From an uncultured Bacteroidota bacterium (GTDB taxonomy: Bacteria > Bacteroidota > Bacteroidia > Chitinophagales > Chitinophagaceae), in NCBI GenBank assembly GCA_903906615.1, contig CAIVKT010000424.1, forward strand, positions 1-7,708: 7,708 nt of DNA, written 5' to 3'. Below are positions 5,403 through 7,708 of this stretch, in pieces (positions within the stretch are counted from its first letter, which is position 1; every line of letters begins with the position of its first letter). A program made the position numbers and the translations under genes. Under the pieces are notes generated by a model that was not told where the DNA came from, did not search any database, and was given only the letters and a program-made list of their open reading frames with translations.

Positions 5403-5461
5403 TGTGAAAATGAGCCAATGTGACAATATGAAAATAATGTCAATTAGCTAATTTGCCAATG
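5403..5461. repeat. Degenerate short tandem repeat of the CCAATGTG/CTAATTTG kind
   Basis: Directly after the protease stop the sequence is a run of related 8-10-mers: GAGCCAATG, TGACAATATG, AAATAATG, TCAATTAG, CTAATTTG, CCAATG. No reading frame or hairpin explains it. It resembles AT-rich degenerate repeats often found between genes in Bacteroidota, which is my recollection rather than a check. It may only be decayed simple sequence. Confidence 0.4.
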
Positions 5462-5470
5462 CGCCTATAA

Positions 5471-5512
5471 TTATGAAGGCCAAAAGTGTTTGAACACTTT
5501 TGGCCTTCATAA
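5471..5512. terminator. Perfect 20-bp hairpin, bidirectional terminator between convergent genes
   Basis: The arms 5471-5490 and 5493-5512 are perfectly complementary over 20 bp with only TG between them (core AAGGCCAAAAGTGTT and its complement). It ends the plus-strand protease gene and the minus-strand dipeptidase gene, whose stop is at 5542. The symmetric A and T tracts in the stem allow use in both directions. Confidence 0.85.
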
Positions 5513-5541
5513 ATATTACAACCAATTACCCAATTAACCCT

Positions 5542-6915
5542 TTAACTAACCAATGCTTCTGCGAAGAATTTATGGAAGTATGGTAATGTTTCAATGCCTT
5601 TGTAGTAGTTGAATACATCGTACTTCTCATCGGGAGAATGGATGTTGTCGTTGTCGAGGCCGAAACCGAGGAGCACGGTTTTAAGGCCGAGTGTTTTCTC
5701 GAAGAGGGCTACGATAGGTATGCTGCCGCCGCCACGTGTAGGTATGGGGTCCTTTCCAAAGGTGGTTTGTATGGCTTTTGCAGCTGCTTTGTATGCCACA
5801 GAATCGGTAGGCGTAACGACTGCCTCGCCGCCATGATGGGCTGTCACTTTTACAGTCACATAGTCGGGCGCTATGCTTTCAAAATGCTTTTTGAAGAGGT
5901 CGGATATTTCGCCCGATACCTGGTTGGGCACGAGGCGCATAGATATTTTGGCGTTTGCCTTTGACGGAAGTACGGTCTTCGCACCTTCGCCTATGTAGCC
6001 GCCCCATATGCCGTTCACCTCCAGTGTAGGGCGAATGCCGGTACGCTCCAGCGTGGTGTAGCCTTTCTCGCCCCACTCGCTTTTCACGCCCAGTTCCTTC
6101 TTGTATTCACCCAAATCGAAAGGGGCTGAGTTGATAGCTTTGCGCTCGGCATCGGTAAGCTCCTGTACCTTATCGTAGAAGCCGGGTATGGTGATGTGGT
6201 TGTTCTCGTCGTGCAGGCTGGCGATCATCTGGCAGAGGATGGTGGCTGGGTTTGCTACCGCACCGCCGTACACGCCGCTGTGCAGGTCGCGGTTAGGGCC
6301 TGTTACTTCTACCTCCATATAGGCAAGGCCACGCAAGCCGCTTTCTATAGATGGATGCTCCATGCTGATCATAGAAGTATCTGATACCAGGACGATGTCG
6401 GCCTTCAATTTTTGTTTGTTGTCTTCCAGGAATTTGCCGAGGTTGCTGGAGCCAACTTCTTCCTCGCCCTCTATCATGATCTTCACATTGCAGGGCAGCG
6501 TATTGGTCTTGGCCATTACTTCCAGCGCCTTTATGTGCATGAACATCTGGCCTTTGTCGTCGCAGGCGCCACGGGCATATATCTTGCCATCGCGGATCTG
6601 GGGGTCGAAGGGGCCGCTTGTCCATAGGTTGATGGGGTCGGCAGGCTGCACATCGTAGTGGCCGTAGACCAATACTGTGGGCAGCTTTGGGTCTATGATC
6701 TTTTCGCCATAGACAATAGGATGGCCCGCAGTGGGGCATATCTCTGCGCTATCGCAGCCGGCTTTGAGCATATGCTCTTTCACAGCATCTGCGCATTTAG
6801 CTACATCGCCTTTATACTTACTGTCGGCACTTACTGATGGTATGCGCAGGAGGCCCAACAGTTCTTCGAGAAAACGGTCTTTATGTTCATTCTGATAATC
6901 TTTCCAGGCTTGCAT
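5542..6915 (-). CDS. M20 family zinc dipeptidase (CNDP2/PepV/DapE-like)
   Basis: This 457-residue di-zinc peptidase probably hydrolyses dipeptides in the cytoplasm; it has no signal peptide. Numbering from the ATG at 6913-6915, the zinc and catalytic residues are all present: H86 in YGHYDVQPA, bridging D119 in ARGACDDKG, catalytic E152 and metal E153 in EGEEEVGS, D179 in VSDTS, and H426 in NIHSPDE. H212 in DLHSGVYGG belongs to the inserted dimerisation domain (about residues 193-360), as in carnosinase-like enzymes. The substrate pocket motif RGGGSIPI is at 394-401. The frame could start seven codons earlier at a TTG, but that TTG is part of the -7 box TACATTTG (6934-6941), so the ATG is chosen. 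It is convergent with the HtrA-type gene and divergent from the M43-like gene. Its exact substrate cannot be read from the sequence. Confidence 0.93.
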   Translation of the reverse strand: MQAWKDYQNEHKDRFLEELLGLLRIPSVSADSKYKGDVAKCADAVKEHMLKAGCDSAEICPTAGHPIVYGEKIIDPKLPTVLVYGHYDVQPADPINLWTSGPFDPQIRDGKIYARGACDDKGQMFMHIKALEVMAKTNTLPCNVKIMIEGEEEVGSSNLGKFLEDNKQKLKADIVLVSDTSMISMEHPSIESGLRGLAYMEVEVTGPNRDLHSGVYGGAVANPATILCQMIASLHDENNHITIPGFYDKVQELTDAERKAINSAPFDLGEYKKELGVKSEWGEKGYTTLERTGIRPTLEVNGIWGGYIGEGAKTVLPSKANAKISMRLVPNQVSGEISDLFKKHFESIAPDYVTVKVTAHHGGEAVVTPTDSVAYKAAAKAIQTTFGKDPIPTRGGGSIPIVALFEKTLGLKTVLLGFGLDNDNIHSPDEKYDVFNYYKGIETLPYFHKFFAEALVS

Positions 6916-6933
6916 TGTTTGTGTTTTAGGGGT

Positions 6934-6941
6934 CAAATGTA
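6934..6941 (-). promoter_or_regulatory. -7 box of the dipeptidase gene
   Basis: On the minus strand TACATTTG fits TAnnTTTG exactly. The ATG lies 18 nt downstream of the box, leaving a leader of about 12 nt (ending AAAACACAAACA). No good TTTG is seen at -33. Confidence 0.55.
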
Positions 6942-6951
6942 AGTGTTAGGG

Positions 6952-6982
6952 AGTAGAAAGTCTATAGTAGAAAGTAGAAAGT
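6952..6982. repeat. Three copies of AGTAGAAAGT
   Basis: The 10-mer AGTAGAAAGT occurs exactly at 6952-6961, 6966-6975 and 6973-6982, the last two overlapping. A looser GTAG/TTAG run continues to about 7010. It lies between the divergent dipeptidase and M43-like genes, just upstream of the dipeptidase -7 box. It may be simple sequence or a cluster of protein-binding sites. Confidence 0.45.
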
Positions 6983-7060
6983 ATGCGAGTGGTTGGTAGT
7001 TAGTAGGGGCTTTTATAAAGTAATAAATATGGGCAACACTATTTGCATAGAATTATTTTT

Positions 7061-7068
7061 TAACTTTA
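7061..7068 (+). promoter_or_regulatory. Possible -7 box of the M43-like peptidase gene
   Basis: TAACTTTA matches TAnnTTTG except for the last base and lies 21 nt before the ATG. A TTTG occurs at 7042-7045, but the 15-nt spacing is shorter than the usual 19-21. The call is weak and rests mainly on position. Confidence 0.3.
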
Positions 7069-7089
7069 ACATCTCAAACGCACCCATTA

Positions 7090-7708
7090 ATGAAAAAGCC
7101 ATACCTCTTGTTGCTCCTTGCCATTATGTGTATCAGCGAATATACCATGGCACAACAGTTGCATTGTGGCCAAAGCGAAGCACGCCTGCGCCTGGTGAAA
7201 ACGCATCCCGAGATACTACAAACAGAAGCTGATTTTAATGCGCAGGTACGGCAAGGCATAAAACGGATGGATCTGGGTAAGGTGGCACGCACAACTATGG
7301 ATACAGCAGCCGGCGACCTTTGGTATGATATACCGGTAGTGGTGCACATAGTACATGATTACGGATCGGAAGACATTCCTGGTACTGCCATATACAATAA
7401 TGTGGCGCGGTGGAATGAATCACTGGCAGGTGGTAATGCGGGAGATACACTTTTTACCCGTACTTACACGCCTAATTTTCTGCCCTACGTTGGTAACCCG
7501 CACATCAGGCTGCACCTGGCTACTATAGACCCAAACGGCCATACCACAAAAGGCATAACACGTCACAGATCTTACCTAACCTACAACGGTGGCGAGCAGG
7601 CTAAGTATGACGACTGGCCTCAGTCGCAATACCTGAATATATGGTTTGTATTCGATTTTGCCAATGTTGGCGGTCTTGATTCATCATTTGCACACCTGCC
7701 TACAGAAG
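7090..7708 (+). CDS. Secreted M43-like (pappalysin/cytophagalysin) metallopeptidase, N-terminal part
   Basis: The frame is open from the ATG at 7090 to the right edge, giving 206 residues. Residues 1-21 are a signal peptide (KKPYLLLLLAIMCISEYTMA, cleavage before QQ). Residues 22-75 look like a pro-region. From about residue 78 the sequence follows the start of M43 domains seen in secreted Bacteroidota peptidases: a YDIPVVVHIVHDYGSE strand, a helix with the YNNVARWNESLAGGN motif, then IRLHLATIDPNGHTTKGITR and a strand YLNIWFVFDF. The zinc-binding motif HExxHxxGxxH would come shortly after the edge and is not visible, so activity cannot be confirmed. Such proteins usually end in a type IX secretion sorting domain, also out of view. 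It is divergent from the dipeptidase gene across about 170 nt. Confidence 0.78.
   Translation, partial: MKKPYLLLLLAIMCISEYTMAQQLHCGQSEARLRLVKTHPEILQTEADFNAQVRQGIKRMDLGKVARTTMDTAAGDLWYDIPVVVHIVHDYGSEDIPGTAIYNNVARWNESLAGGNAGDTLFTRTYTPNFLPYVGNPHIRLHLATIDPNGHTTKGITRHRSYLTYNGGEQAKYDDWPQSQYLNIWFVFDFANVGGLDSSFAHLPTE

Noticed and set aside
5403..5512. Riboswitch or small RNA between the convergent genes
   Set aside because: The only structure is a simple perfect hairpin, which terminator function explains.
6293..6739. Minus-strand 148-codon open frame within the dipeptidase gene
   Set aside because: It is an alternative frame of the dipeptidase gene, rich in Pro, Arg and His as expected from frame shadows.

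Overview
The window looks like chromosomal DNA of a member of the Bacteroidota, most likely a Chitinophagaceae-type organism. Promoter boxes of the TAnnTTTG class sit just upstream of several starts. The leaders are short and A-rich without a clear Shine-Dalgarno. Two secreted, repeat-type proteins, an IS200-like REP-associated transposase and a cytophagalysin-like peptidase also fit. The genus assignment is inference from style, not from a marker gene.

Left part (1-1808, minus strand): the first 294 residues of a secreted NHL-repeat protein run off the left edge. Thirteen bases upstream ends a gene for a glycine-rich protein with YadA-head-like repeats. Its N-terminal ~55 codons are not beta-roll and appear to be made of REP-like hairpin DNA, so the gene looks 5'-truncated or fused.

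Mobile part (about 1597-2471): a tyrosine (Y1) REP-associated transposase of 169 aa is flanked by inverted copies of a hairpin with arms GCCAGTC/GACTGGC. A second hairpin with a different but base-pair-compensated stem lies next to the left copy. This is the layout of a REPtron and the most interesting structure here.

Middle (2521-3104, plus strand): a two-gene ParE/RelE-type toxin-antitoxin module whose genes overlap by 7 nt. A perfect 8-bp inverted repeat, CCTACACG/CGTGTAGG, brackets its promoter and is a good candidate autoregulatory operator.

Right part (3182-7708) is richer in G+C and looks like core genome. It holds an FKBP-type prolyl isomerase with a strong terminator, a palindrome-rich intergenic patch, and a DegP/HtrA-type serine protease with two PDZ domains. 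A perfect 20-bp hairpin separates that gene from a convergent M20 dipeptidase. The window ends in the first 206 residues of a secreted M43-like (pappalysin/cytophagalysin) metallopeptidase. FKBP and HtrA together suggest a protein-folding and quality-control neighbourhood. A ~30-nt sequence beginning TTGAGGTA occurs upstream of both genes.

Several starts had to be chosen against longer open frames. For FKBP, the dipeptidase and the transposase, the longer frame runs back over a promoter box or a repeat, so the internal ATG is preferred. No rRNA, tRNA or CRISPR array was seen.
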